NCBI GenBank assembly: GCA_041653615.1
Contig: JBAZEZ010000013.1
Location: 1-47,072, forward strand
Reading direction: 5' to 3'
Origin: JAHJUB01 sp041653615 [NCBI: Candidatus Ratteibacteria bacterium]
GTDB taxonomy: Bacteria > Ratteibacteria > UBA8468 > MWAK01
Length of the DNA: 47,072 bases
In this document: positions 34,354 to 42,220 of the stretch, piece by piece
Layout: each line of letters opens with the position of its first letter
Numbering within the stretch: the first letter of the stretch is position 1
Program-made: the position numbers and the translations under genes
Notes under the pieces: generated by a model
Database searches by the model: none
What the model was told of the DNA's origin: nothing
Seen by the model: only the letters and a program-made list of their open reading frames with translations

Positions 34354-34362
34354 TGATATAAT
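34354..34362 (+). promoter_or_regulatory. Extended -10 promoter before lepA
   Basis: TGATATAAT combines a perfect TATAAT (34357-34362) with the extended -10 TG. No good -35 hexamer is present at normal spacing. It is 27 bases upstream of the lepA start. Confidence 0.55.
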
Positions 34363-34388
34363 AAGCAGTTACAGTAAACAATCCTAAA

Positions 34389-36167
34389 ATGACACCCCAA
34401 AACAAGATTCGTAATTTTGCCATCGTGGCTCACGTGGACCACGGAAAAAGCACCCTGGCCGACCGGTTCCTGCTAAAGTGCGGCGCCGTGGAAAAAAGGG
34501 TTTTCCGCGACCAGATGCTGGACAGCATGGACCTGGAACGGGAACACGGAATCACCATTCGTTCCCACCCGGTAAGCGTCCAATATAAAGACTACAATTT
34601 AAATCTGATTGACACACCCGGGCACAGCGACTTTTCGTACGAAGTGGAAAAGAGCCTGGCGGCTGCCGAAGGAGTCATCCTGCTGGTTGACGCAACCCAG
34701 GGCATCCAGGCGCAGACGATAACCAACTTCCACCTGGCACAGCACCTGAACCTTACCATTATCCCGGCTATAAACAAGATTGACCTGCCCAACAGCCAGG
34801 TTGACCTGACCCGCAAGGAATTGATGGAAATCATGCCGGTTTTTGAAAATGAAATTTACCTAGTCAGCGCTAAAACCGGCGTTGGTGTGGACGAATTGTT
34901 AGACGCGGTCGTAAAAGACGTGCCTCCGCCGGAAGGCAACCAGGAAGAACCGCTTTCCGCGCTGGTCTTTGACGCCCGTTACAACCCTTACCTGGGCCTG
35001 GACCTGCACATCGTGGTTCGCCAGGGAGTTATTAAAAAGGGGGACAGAGTCCTTTTGATGGGGCAGGATTTCGTGGGCGAAGCGCTGGAAATCGGCATCT
35101 TCAAACCTCAGCCGGAATTCGTCCCGGAACTCAGACCGGGCATGGTCGGATTTGTCACCCTCGGCATCAAAGATTTCAGCCGCACGTTTACCGGAGATAC
35201 CTTAACCCTTAAAATCAGACCGACGGCGGCGCCCCTGACCGGATATCGAAAACTGAAACAATTTGTTTTCTGCGGCCTCTACCCGGCCGACGGAGAAAGT
35301 TTTCCGGCGTTGAAGAACAGCTTGTCCCGGCTCAACCTCACCGACCCTTCTTTTACCTACGCCGAAGAACGTTCCGCAGCCCTGGGCATCGGTTTCCGCG
35401 CCGGGTTTCTGGGAATGCTCCACATGCAAATTACCCAGGAACGGCTGGAACGGGAGTACGGGATGAACGTGGTCCGCACCACGCCGAATACCACCTACCG
35501 GTTTCTGATGAACGACGGCCGGGAGTTGGAAATAAAGAGCGCGGCCGAACTGCCGGACTGGGGTCAAATAAAAGAAATACGGGAGCCATATCTTAGGGTG
35601 TTGATTATTGCTCCGGCCAATTACTACGGCGATGTCACCGGCCTCTGTCAAAATTATCGCGCCGAGCAGGAAAAGATTGAGTTTTTGGGTACGGATTTAA
35701 TCCTCCTTACATACCAGATGCCGCTTTCGGAAATGATGGTTGATTTTTACGACCGGCTGAAATCACTGACCCGCGGTTACGGCTCCCTGGACTATGAATT
35801 TATTGACTACCGGCCTTCGGATTTGGTAAAATTAGATATTTTAGTCAACGGGAAAAAGATTGATGTTCTCTCCTCGGTGATTCACCGGGAAAAAGCGCGT
35901 TTTACAACCGGCCACCTCCTGACTAAACTACGGAAAAATATCCCCAGACATCTTTTTACCGTGGTTATCCAGGCATCGGTTGACAACAAGATTATCGGCC
36001 GCGAGGAAGTTGCGCCCTACCGGAAACTGGTCACCGGCAAATGTTACGGCGGGGATATTACCCGCAAGCGCAAACTCTGGGAAAAACAGAAAGAAGGAAA
36101 GAAACGCCTGAAGATGGTCGGCCAGGTGGAAATACCGGAGAGCGCGTTCTTAGCGTTGTATAAATGA
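34389..36167 (+). CDS. lepA: Elongation factor 4 (LepA)
   Basis: Translational GTPase of 592 residues, the usual length. G1 is AHVDHGKSTLADRFL (residues 14-28), G3 DTPGHSDF, and G4 NKIDLP near 130. The EF4-specific C-terminal part is present: FRAGFLGMLHMQITQERLER, SPTYRFLMNDG-like region (NTTYRFLMNDGREL), TYQMPLSEMMVDFYDRLKSL, RGYGSLDYEF, VNGKKIDVLSSVIHREKA, and GREEVAPYRKLVTGKCYGGD. It back-translocates or remodels stalled ribosomes. It leads the lepA-lepB-grpE group; lepA and lepB often lie together. Confidence 0.97.
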   Translation: MTPQNKIRNFAIVAHVDHGKSTLADRFLLKCGAVEKRVFRDQMLDSMDLEREHGITIRSHPVSVQYKDYNLNLIDTPGHSDFSYEVEKSLAAAEGVILLVDATQGIQAQTITNFHLAQHLNLTIIPAINKIDLPNSQVDLTRKELMEIMPVFENEIYLVSAKTGVGVDELLDAVVKDVPPPEGNQEEPLSALVFDARYNPYLGLDLHIVVRQGVIKKGDRVLLMGQDFVGEALEIGIFKPQPEFVPELRPGMVGFVTLGIKDFSRTFTGDTLTLKIRPTAAPLTGYRKLKQFVFCGLYPADGESFPALKNSLSRLNLTDPSFTYAEERSAALGIGFRAGFLGMLHMQITQERLEREYGMNVVRTTPNTTYRFLMNDGRELEIKSAAELPDWGQIKEIREPYLRVLIIAPANYYGDVTGLCQNYRAEQEKIEFLGTDLILLTYQMPLSEMMVDFYDRLKSLTRGYGSLDYEFIDYRPSDLVKLDILVNGKKIDVLSSVIHREKARFTTGHLLTKLRKNIPRHLFTVVIQASVDNKIIGREEVAPYRKLVTGKCYGGDITRKRKLWEKQKEGKKRLKMVGQVEIPESAFLALYK

Positions 36168-36175
36168 AAATGTTC

Positions 36176-36253
36176 GTCATTGCGAGGAGCGAAGCGACGC
36201 GGCAATCCCATAACCAAAACGAGATTGCTTCGCTATGAAACGCTCGCAATGAC
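36176..36253. repeat. Palindromic repeat, GTCATTGCGAG type
   Basis: Exact 11-bp ends GTCATTGCGAG (36176-36186) and CTCGCAATGAC (36243-36253) flank internal GAGCGAAGCGAC and GCTTCGCTATG. It is 78 bp long, of the REP/MITE kind known from many bacteria. Lying in the 101-nt gap between lepA and lepB, its RNA would fold into one long hairpin in any read-through message. Confidence 0.8.
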
Positions 36254-36268
36254 TTTACAAACGACACT

Positions 36269-36808
36269 ATGGAAACCAAAAAGCATAAAAGCTTGAAAGA
36301 AGAAGCCTGGGAATGGGTAAAGTCGCTGGTCGTTGCCTTCGTCCTGGCAATGTTTATCCGCACCTTCTTTTTTCAGGCATTTAAAATTCCCAGCAGTTCC
36401 ATGCACCCGACGCTTCAGGTCGGAGACCATCTCATCGCCAATAAGCTAGTTTACCGCTTCCGGAATCCCGAGCGCGGAGAGATTGTCATATTCAAATTTC
36501 CGGACAACACCCGGCGGGATTTCGTAAAACGGCTGGTTGGCCGGCCCGGCGAAAAGGTAAATATTGCCGACGGTAAAATCTACATTGACGGAAAGGAAGT
36601 AACCGACAACCGCATCACCAACCGTTACTACTTCAACGATGAAGGCATACCGGAAATAACGGTGCCGCAGAATTCCTATTTTGTGCTGGGCGACAACAGC
36701 TCCAACAGCTACGACAGCCGTTACTGGGGTTTTGTACCGCGCAAGGATTTTCTGGGTGAAGCGCTCTTCATCTACTGGCCGCCCAAACGCTGGGGCGTCG
36801 TAAAATAG
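36269..36808 (+). CDS. lepB: Signal peptidase I
   Basis: A 179-residue serine/lysine-dyad peptidase that cleaves secretory signal peptides at the outer face of the inner membrane. One N-terminal membrane segment (about residues 17-35) is followed by PSSSMHPTLQVGDHL with nucleophile Ser44, then RRDFVKRLVGRPGEKV with Lys87, and GDNSSNSYDSRYWGFVP. It is short, as in single-span bacterial forms. Only three bases separate it from grpE. Confidence 0.95.
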   Translation: METKKHKSLKEEAWEWVKSLVVAFVLAMFIRTFFFQAFKIPSSSMHPTLQVGDHLIANKLVYRFRNPERGEIVIFKFPDNTRRDFVKRLVGRPGEKVNIADGKIYIDGKEVTDNRITNRYYFNDEGIPEITVPQNSYFVLGDNSSNSYDSRYWGFVPRKDFLGEALFIYWPPKRWGVVK

Positions 36809-36811
36809 CTA

Positions 36812-37375
36812 ATGGAAAAACAGAAAATAAAAAAGAAAGAGGAACCAGAGGAACCGCAAAAAGAGATACCCGATGTCCCCGAAGAAACGATAACTCTGGC
36901 AAAAGAAGATTGGCAGAAACTCTCCGAACAAGCGGCCAAAACCGAAGAATCCCGCGACCACCTGCTGCGGCTGGCGGCCGAGTTTGAAAATTTCCGCAAG
37001 AGAACCGACAACGAGAAACAAAAACTGGCCGGTTTCGCGGAATCAATCCTCCTGTCAAAATTCCTGCCCATCCTGGACAGCATTGAACAGGTCCTGAAGT
37101 TCAGCGCCGACGAAGAAGACAAGGAAAACCTGAGCGCCGGTCTGAAGCTGGTTACCAAAGAGCTCCACCGCACTTTTCATGATTTGGGACTTAAACCCCT
37201 GGAATTACTCGGAAAACCATTTGACCCGCACGCGGCTGAAGCCGTAGAAGTCTCAGAGGACCCGGACTGCGCCGAAGGAACCGTCCTTTCCATCCTGCGC
37301 ACCGGATACCAGTACAAAGACCGGATTCTAAGACCGGCGTTGGTGCGGATAAGCAAAGGGGTTGCAAAAGAATAA
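36812..37375 (+). CDS. grpE: GrpE nucleotide exchange factor
   Basis: The 187-residue DnaK co-chaperone has a charged, disordered N-terminal 30 residues, a long coiled coil (RDHLLRLAAEFENFRKRTDN), ILDSIEQVLKF, GLKPLELLGKPFDPHAAEAV and VLSILRTGYQYKDRILRPAL, followed by VRIS. The final residues KGVAKE and the stop lie inside the left arm of the inverted-repeat element at 37358-37627, so the normal C terminus appears to have been replaced by element sequence. dnaK and dnaJ are not adjacent, as is often the case in this type of bacterium. Confidence 0.93.
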   Translation: MEKQKIKKKEEPEEPQKEIPDVPEETITLAKEDWQKLSEQAAKTEESRDHLLRLAAEFENFRKRTDNEKQKLAGFAESILLSKFLPILDSIEQVLKFSADEEDKENLSAGLKLVTKELHRTFHDLGLKPLELLGKPFDPHAAEAVEVSEDPDCAEGTVLSILRTGYQYKDRILRPALVRISKGVAKE

Positions 37376-37627
37376 AATTGCCTATTTGCCAGAGATGATT
37401 TTGGAGCGAGACAAGGAACGAAGAAGATTGCATAGTTGTACTATACAATCGATGAGGGACGCAGTCGCAGCCCAAAAGCATCTGGCCCTGTTGGGGAGTC
37501 CCGTCTTTGGGTTATTGCGGCGTTGTTCCTCCTCTCCATACCACAGAGGGTATGGTCTCGTCGTCGCGCCTTGCACTAACCTCAAATCCTGGACTCCAAA
37601 TAGGCAATTTTATTTTTTTGCAACCCC
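37358..37627. mobile_element. 270-bp MITE-like element with 31-bp inverted ends
   Basis: The left end (37358-37388) and the reverse complement of the right end (37597-37627) match at 30 of 31 bases. They share GGGGTTGCAAAA followed by AATAAAATTGCCTATTTG, with one G/A difference. The body has no supportable gene; it contains a CCATACC/GGTATGG hairpin around 37540 and further weak inverted similarity inside the ends. It spans the grpE stop codon and fills the 289-nt gap before ispE. No transposase is present, so it would need one in trans. No flanking duplication could be assigned. Confidence 0.6.
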
Positions 37628-37664
37628 ATAGGAATTGCGGCCCCCAAACAACACCCAGACAGCG

Positions 37665-38516
37665 ATGCGCAAGACGGAAATTCTGGCACCGGCGAAGATT
37701 AATCTTTTTCTGGAAGTTTTCCCTAAGGGTCCCACACCTTCCAGGACAGCCCTTCATCCGGTGGAAACAGTTATCGAAAAAGTAACCATTTTTGACCGGC
37801 TCTCCCTTCAGACAACCCTTTCCGAAATAAAAATCCATTCTAATATTGCGAAACTAAACACTCCGGCAAACCTCGCCTTTAAGGCCGCCGCGCTCTTAAA
37901 AAACACTTACCGCGTCAAAGAAGGGGTACGCATCCGGTTGGATAAAAAAATACCGGTTGCCTCCGGTCTGGGCGGCGGAAGCAGCGATGCGGCCGCGGTC
38001 CTGCTGGCGCTCAACCGTCTCTGGAAGATTGAGGAACCGGTTTCACGCCTGTTCCCCTTGGCCCTGAAACTGGGCTCGGACGTGCCGGCTTTCCTGGTGC
38101 CGGGACGGTGCCGGGTCGGCGGTTTCGGGGAAAAAGTAAAAATACTGCCGGTCGAAAAAAAACTGGACTACCTCCTGATCCTGACCGGAATTAAAAGCCC
38201 CACCGGCCTTGCTTACCGTCAGCTTGATGATTTGACATATAGACCGCGTTCCAGTAAAATGATGATTGCCGCCTTAAAAAAAGGCGGGGCAGCCGAAATC
38301 GCGGCGGCGCTTTTCAACCGGTTCCAGGAGGTGCTCGGCGAAAAAAATAAGGAAATAAAAAAATGGCAGGCATTGCTCCGGGATAATTTTGGGTCCAGTC
38401 TTCTATCCGGAAGCGGCGGTTCTTTCTTTGTTCTGCTTACGAAAAAATCCGCCGCGGTTAATTTACAAAAAAACGGCAAGAAAAAGTTTTTGGCGGTAAC
38501 AACGTTTGTTCTTTAA
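37665..38516 (+). CDS. ispE: 4-diphosphocytidyl-2-C-methyl-D-erythritol kinase
   Basis: GHMP kinase of 283 residues in the MEP isoprenoid pathway. LAPAKINLFLEVFPKG is the N-terminal substrate motif, PVASGLGGGSSDAAAVLLAL the ATP loop near 98-117, LGSDVPAFLVPGRCRV the third motif and LLSGSGGSFFVLL the C-terminal glycine loop. I prefer ATG at 37665 over an upstream TTG at 37635. Neither has a good ribosome binding site, possibly because the upstream element interrupts the leader. The pairing with spoVG 26 nt downstream is common in bacteria. Confidence 0.92.
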   Translation: MRKTEILAPAKINLFLEVFPKGPTPSRTALHPVETVIEKVTIFDRLSLQTTLSEIKIHSNIAKLNTPANLAFKAAALLKNTYRVKEGVRIRLDKKIPVASGLGGGSSDAAAVLLALNRLWKIEEPVSRLFPLALKLGSDVPAFLVPGRCRVGGFGEKVKILPVEKKLDYLLILTGIKSPTGLAYRQLDDLTYRPRSSKMMIAALKKGGAAEIAAALFNRFQEVLGEKNKEIKKWQALLRDNFGSSLLSGSGGSFFVLLTKKSAAVNLQKNGKKKFLAVTTFVL

Positions 38517-38542
38517 CGGAGTTAACCCTCTCGGGAGGCAAC

Positions 38543-38953
38543 ATGGAAATTACGGAAACCAGAGTATCGCCGGTGGAAAAAGCAACCGGACGGTTAAAGG
38601 GCTTTGCGTCCATAACCTTTGACAATGTTTTTGTGGTTAGAGGCATCCGAATTATTGAAGGCGACGAAGGACTTTTTATCGCAATGCCCAACCGAAAGAC
38701 CGAACACCGCTGTCCGGCCTGCAGCGCCTGGAATGTCTTCCACGCGCGCTTCTGCAGCCGCTGCGGCAAAGAGGTTGCCGGTGTCCCGGAGGAAGGCAAA
38801 AAAGAAGACAACGCCAAAAACTATCACGACATCGCCCACCCGGTCAGCAACGAATTCCGCGAATATATTCAAACCCAGGTTTTGGCGGCGTACAATACAC
38901 AGTTAACAAACCCGACGGCGCACGCGCCCAGCAGCGATTCAATAGCATCGTAA
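38543..38953 (+). CDS. spoVG: SpoVG-family protein with inserted zinc ribbon
   Basis: The 136-residue protein is SpoVG (EITETRVSP, GFASITFDNVFVVRGIRIIE, GLFIAMPNRKT, then HDIAHPVSNEFREYIQTQVL), a nucleic-acid-binding protein with roles in septation and gene regulation. Between residues 53 and 93, in the loop after MPNRKT, it carries a zinc ribbon with Cys57/Cys60 and Cys71/Cys74 (CPAC and CSRC). Typical SpoVG is about 95 residues with a short loop there. A GGGAGG site precedes the ATG. Such ribbon-carrying versions are, to my knowledge, mainly from planctomycete-like bacteria. Confidence 0.88.
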   Translation: MEITETRVSPVEKATGRLKGFASITFDNVFVVRGIRIIEGDEGLFIAMPNRKTEHRCPACSAWNVFHARFCSRCGKEVAGVPEEGKKEDNAKNYHDIAHPVSNEFREYIQTQVLAAYNTQLTNPTAHAPSSDSIAS

Positions 38954-39016
38954 TTTACTTCCTGGGACGCAGATATACGCAGAAAAACGGGATAATACGT
39001 TAGAAAAATAATCTCT

Positions 39017-39073
39017 TGTAGTCGCCAACCTTGGTTGGCTCTTTTAAAACGCCGAGCAAGCTCGGCAACTACA
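39017..39073. repeat. Two-palindrome repeat element
   Basis: It starts TGTAGT and ends ACTACA. Between lie the palindromes CGCCAACCTTGGTTGGC and GCCGAGCAAGCTCGGC, joined by an A/T spacer. The right half recurs at 31346. It fills much of the 196-nt gap between spoVG and glyQ, where no gene was seen. Confidence 0.7.
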
Positions 39074-39149
39074 GTTACAATTATTCTTAGCAATTCTATA
39101 AATTAATCTTCAATCTGTATCTGCGGTAATCTGCGTCCAAAGAATTATA

Positions 39150-39986
39150 ATGGATTTTCAAACCCTACAAACCACACTGCTTGGTTTCTGGCGTGACCAA
39201 GGTTGCCTGCTTTACCACCCGACCGGGTTGGAAGTGGGCGCCGGCACAATGAACCCGGCCACTTTTTTCCGCATCCTGGGACCGGAACACTGGCGGGTCG
39301 CCTACCTGGAACCTTCACGGAGGCCGGCAGACGGCCGCTACGGTGAAAACCCCACCCGCGCCTACCAGCATTACCAACTGCAGGTTATTTTGAAACCATC
39401 CCCGGAACAAACGCAAAAACTATACCTGGATAGTTTAAGGAGCATCGGCATTGACTGGCGCAAACACGATATCCGATTCATCGACGATAACTGGGAAGCG
39501 CCTACGCTGGGCGCCTGGGGCGTAGGCTGGGAGGTCTGGCTGGACGGCCTGGAAATTACCCAGTTCACCTACCTCCAGCAGGCCGGCGGGCTGGACTTGA
39601 AACCGGTTTCCTGCGAACTTACCTACGGCCTGGAGAGAATCGCCTGCTTTCTGCAAAAAAAACGGGTCATCTACGAACTGGACTGGTCGCCGGACTTTAC
39701 TTACGGTAATTTAAGAAAACGGCCGGAGACGGAATTCTCAACGTACAGTTTTCAAGCGGCAAACATTGACCGGCATCTTACTCTCTTCGCGGAATACGAA
39801 AAAGAGGCGGAGAACCTTATCCGGTTGAACCTGGTCTGGCCGGCCTATGATTACGTCCTGAAATGTTCCCACACCTTCAACGTTCTGGACAGCCGGGGAG
39901 CGGTCAGTTTGAGCGAGAGACAGCGCTTCATCGGCCGGGTCAGAAAACTGGCTTCCGCTTGCGCCCGGCTCTATTTGGGAATATAA
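39150..39986 (+). CDS. glyQ: Glycyl-tRNA synthetase, alpha subunit
   Basis: A 278-residue class II synthetase alpha chain of the bacterial alpha2beta2 type. Motifs are [20 protein letters not shown], the [23 protein letters not shown]/glycine site, [20 protein letters not shown], and [20 protein letters not shown], then [17 protein letters not shown]. The C terminus is complete. The beta subunit gene glyS, usually next, is absent; palindromic repeats and tRNA-Leu follow instead, so glyS must lie elsewhere in the genome. Confidence 0.96.
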   Translation: MDFQTLQTTLLGFWRDQGCLLYHPTGLEVGAGTMNPATFFRILGPEHWRVAYLEPSRRPADGRYGENPTRAYQHYQLQVILKPSPEQTQKLYLDSLRSIGIDWRKHDIRFIDDNWEAPTLGAWGVGWEVWLDGLEITQFTYLQQAGGLDLKPVSCELTYGLERIACFLQKKRVIYELDWSPDFTYGNLRKRPETEFSTYSFQAANIDRHLTLFAEYEKEAENLIRLNLVWPAYDYVLKCSHTFNVLDSRGAVSLSERQRFIGRVRKLASACARLYLGI

Positions 39987-39990
39987 TAAT

Positions 39991-40083
39991 ACGGTGAATC
40001 GTGAATGGTGAATAGTAAATTGTAAAGACTTTTACTTGTATTTTTGATTATAGTTTTTAACCATTAACCATTCACTGTTCACC
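39991..40083. repeat. Long inverted repeat between glyQ and tRNA-Leu
   Basis: GGTGAATCGTGAATGGT (39991-40007) matches the reverse complement of 40067-40083 at 15 of 17 bases, around an A/T-rich middle. It is a dispersed-repeat-like element. A TATAGT at 40049 in the middle may serve as -10 for the tRNA, without a good -35. Confidence 0.55.
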
Positions 40084-40099
40084 ATTTACCGCAGTTAAC

Positions 40100-40180
40100 G
40101 CCGGGATGGCGGAACGGCAGACGCGTACGTTTGAGGGGCGTATGGGGTAACCTGTGGGGGTTCGAGTCCCCCTCCCGGCA
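40100..40180 (+). tRNA. tRNA-Leu(GAG)
   Basis: Seven-base acceptor arms GCCGGGA and TCCCGGC, D arm starting TGGCGGAACGGC, anticodon loop TTGAGGG with anticodon GAG, a long class II variable arm and T arm GGGGG-TTCGAGT-CCCCC. The discriminator is A at 40180. CCA is not encoded. Its last 14 bases recur 230 bp downstream. Confidence 0.95.
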
Positions 40181-40412
40181 CTACTACTCGACAAAGGGGC
40201 TCGATGGGATGCACTGCCAATGCGACGAATAAGGAGCATTCGCTTGGCAGGGGCGGCGAGAAGGTGAGCCGCCCGAGACCTATTAAATCAGTAATCGGGA
40301 GCTGCGACGAAAAGGAGCAGCGACAGCGGGTGGCCGAGTCGAACGTATTGAAGTGAGACCGCCGAGTTTTAAGTAACGAAGCTTTAGCGCAGTCACTCCC
40401 CCTCCCGGCACT
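40181..40412 (+). repeat. Hairpin-rich segment ending in a copy of the tRNA-Leu 3' end
   Basis: TCCCCCTCCCGGCACT occurs at 40167-40182, across the tRNA 3' end, and again at 40397-40412, a period of 230 bp. Between them are three clear hairpins: CTGCCAA/TTGGCAG (40214-40250), GGGCGGC/GCCGCCC (40251-40274) and GCTGC/GCAGC (40301-40321). The first and third share the loop sequence TGCGACGAATAAGGAGCA (40221-40238) and TGCGACGAAAAGGAGCA (40303-40319). No supportable gene lies here; frames are shadows. The end is 25 bases before the ankyrin gene start. It may be a small tRNA-targeting element or an RNA processed from the tRNA transcript. Confidence 0.6.
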
Positions 40413-40437
40413 TAAAAGCATAGAGGAGACATTCCGC

Positions 40438-42018
40438 ATGAAAAAGATTCTACCGCTCTTCTGTACCGCAATAATATTTTTGTTTCTACTCTGTCTTCTA
40501 TCCCTCGGTCATACTTCGGAACTACCTGTAACCTTCCCTGCAGAACTAACCGGTGATACCCTGTACCAACAGGGTATCGACCTCTGTAACCAGGAAAAAT
40601 ATATCGAGACAATAGCACCTCTGGAAGAAGCGATAAAACGAAAGGCTAATTTTGCCGATGCCTACTATCAACTCGGGGTCTGCTATTTGAAAACCAAACA
40701 GTTTGATAAAGCCAAACAAAACCTCATTTTTGCCAAAACCTTATCTTCAAACAAAGAGTTAACGAATAAAGCCGCTTCTTTGATAGCAACCATCCCCGCG
40801 GAAATAGAAAAAGAAAAGAAACTGCAGGAAGCGGCGGAATTAAAGAAAAGAAATGAGGAATACGCCAACAAAGTTAAGCAAGAGGAGAAAGCAACAAAAA
40901 AACAAGCGCCTGAAAAAAATGAAACTAACATTTTCGACGCTGCCGTTGCGGGTGATGTAGCAAAAGTCAAGGCATTGCTTGAAAAAAACCCTGGTTTGGT
41001 TAACGCCAAGGATAATAGAGGTTTGACGCCGTTGCACTTGGCGGCCATGTATGGCAGGAAGGACGTGGCCGAAGTATTGTTAGCCAACAAGGCGAATATC
41101 GAGGCGAAGGCTAATGATAGTGGGGGAACGCCATTGCACTGGGCGGTGTTTAATGACCGCAAGGATGTAGTTAAATTGCTGTTAGCCAATAAGGCTGATG
41201 CCAATATAAAGGACAACGGTGGAAGGACTCCGTTGCATGAGGCGGCGGAAAGAGGCAGAACGAATATAGCCGAATTACTATTAACCAATGGGGCTGATGT
41301 CAATGCCAAGGAGGACAAAAATGGGATGACGCCGTTACACTTTGCGGCCTTCATACGCGACCTCGATAGCAAGGATTTGGCTGAGTTATTATTAACAAAC
41401 GGAGCTGATGCCAATGCCAAAGATAAATATGGGCGAACGCCATTGTGCTTGGCAGCGATAGCGAACCACAAGAATGTGGCTACAATACTATTAGCCAACG
41501 GGGCCGATATCAACGCAAAAGATAACAACGGTTATACACCTTTGCATTCGGCAGCGCACAGTAACAACAAAAATATGATTGAAGTGTTGTTAGCAAACAA
41601 GGCCGATGTTAACGCCAGAGATAAAAATGAATACACTCCATTAGAAGTAACGGCGATATCTAACTACAAGGATGCAACTGAAGTATTGTTAGCCAACGGG
41701 GCTGACGTCAATGCCAAGGATAATGTGGGTTGGACGTCATTACATATAGCAGCAATCAGAAACAGCAAAGATGTGGTCTTATTGCTGCTGGCGAACAAGG
41801 CTGACGTTAACGCCAAGGATAAAGATGGATACACGCCGTTGCACTTTGCGGCGGAGTATAATGATAAGGTAGATATAGCTGAAATATTGTTAGCCAAGGG
41901 GGCTGACGTCAATGCGAAAGCAAACAATGGGTTAACGCCGTTACGCATGGCAACTGGGAGTAAAAATAAGAAAGAGAATATGGCCGACCTTCTTCGGCAA
42001 CACGGAGGAGTAGAATAA
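40438..42018 (+). CDS. Exported ankyrin-repeat protein with TPR-like N terminus
   Basis: Residues 1-26 form a signal peptide. Residues 40-105 hold about two TPR units (LYQQGIDLCNQEKYIETIAP, AYYQLGVCYLKTKQFDKAKQ), and 120-160 a Lys/Glu-rich coiled-coil segment. From 160 to the end are about 11 ankyrin repeats of the near-identical type GxTPLHxAAxxxxKDVxEVLLANxADVNAKD. Such repeats bind proteins; the secreted location suggests envelope binding or interaction outside the cell. The repeats are so alike that recent internal expansion is likely. A GAGGAG site precedes the ATG; it follows directly on the segment at 40181-40412. Confidence 0.85.
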   Translation: MKKILPLFCTAIIFLFLLCLLSLGHTSELPVTFPAELTGDTLYQQGIDLCNQEKYIETIAPLEEAIKRKANFADAYYQLGVCYLKTKQFDKAKQNLIFAKTLSSNKELTNKAASLIATIPAEIEKEKKLQEAAELKKRNEEYANKVKQEEKATKKQAPEKNETNIFDAAVAGDVAKVKALLEKNPGLVNAKDNRGLTPLHLAAMYGRKDVAEVLLANKANIEAKANDSGGTPLHWAVFNDRKDVVKLLLANKADANIKDNGGRTPLHEAAERGRTNIAELLLTNGADVNAKEDKNGMTPLHFAAFIRDLDSKDLAELLLTNGADANAKDKYGRTPLCLAAIANHKNVATILLANGADINAKDNNGYTPLHSAAHSNNKNMIEVLLANKADVNARDKNEYTPLEVTAISNYKDATEVLLANGADVNAKDNVGWTSLHIAAIRNSKDVVLLLLANKADVNAKDKDGYTPLHFAAEYNDKVDIAEILLAKGADVNAKANNGLTPLRMATGSKNKKENMADLLRQHGGVE

Positions 42019-42102
42019 GAACTTCGCCACCGCTATATCTCCACCCCTGACAACACAAAGATATTCCCCACCGTCAAAGCGTAAATCAGTTTCTTCCGCA
42101 TT

Positions 42103-42131
42103 TTGAATAAGGATAATGATTGAGGTATAAT
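42103..42131 (+). promoter_or_regulatory. Promoter of tRNA-Val
   Basis: TTGAAT (42103-42108) and TATAAT (42126-42131) are separated by exactly 17 bp and end 15 bases before the mature tRNA. This is a near-consensus housekeeping promoter. Confidence 0.7.
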
Positions 42132-42146
42132 TAAAAGGGTTAAACC

Positions 42147-42220
42147 GGGCGGTTAGCTCAGTTGGTTAGAGCGCCACGTTGACATCGTGGAGGTCGTTGG
42201 TTCGAGTCCAATACCGCCCA
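42147..42220 (+). tRNA. tRNA-Val(GAC)
   Basis: Acceptor arms GGGCGGT and ACCGCCC, D arm GCTC...GAGC with AGTTGGTTA loop, anticodon stem CCACG/CGTGG with loop TTGACAT (anticodon GAC), T arm GTTGG-TTCGAGT-CCAAT, discriminator A. CCA is not encoded. The T arm and acceptor end are repeated 198 bp downstream. Confidence 0.95.

Noticed and set aside
37362-37631. 89-residue frame through the MITE-like element
   Set aside because: It begins in the grpE end and depends on both inverted ends; no domain or ribosome binding site.
40181-40412. Prophage or integrative element attachment site at tRNA-Leu
   Set aside because: The repeated 3' end looks like attL/attR, but only about 230 bp lie between and no integrase is present, so a standard integrated element is not supported.
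40095-40439. 114-residue minus-strand frame across tRNA-Leu and its cassette
   Set aside because: It is translated from antisense tRNA sequence, a well-known source of false proteins.
40683-41528. 281-residue minus-strand frame opposite the ankyrin repeats
   Set aside because: The repeat periodicity of the true gene creates a repetitive antisense frame.
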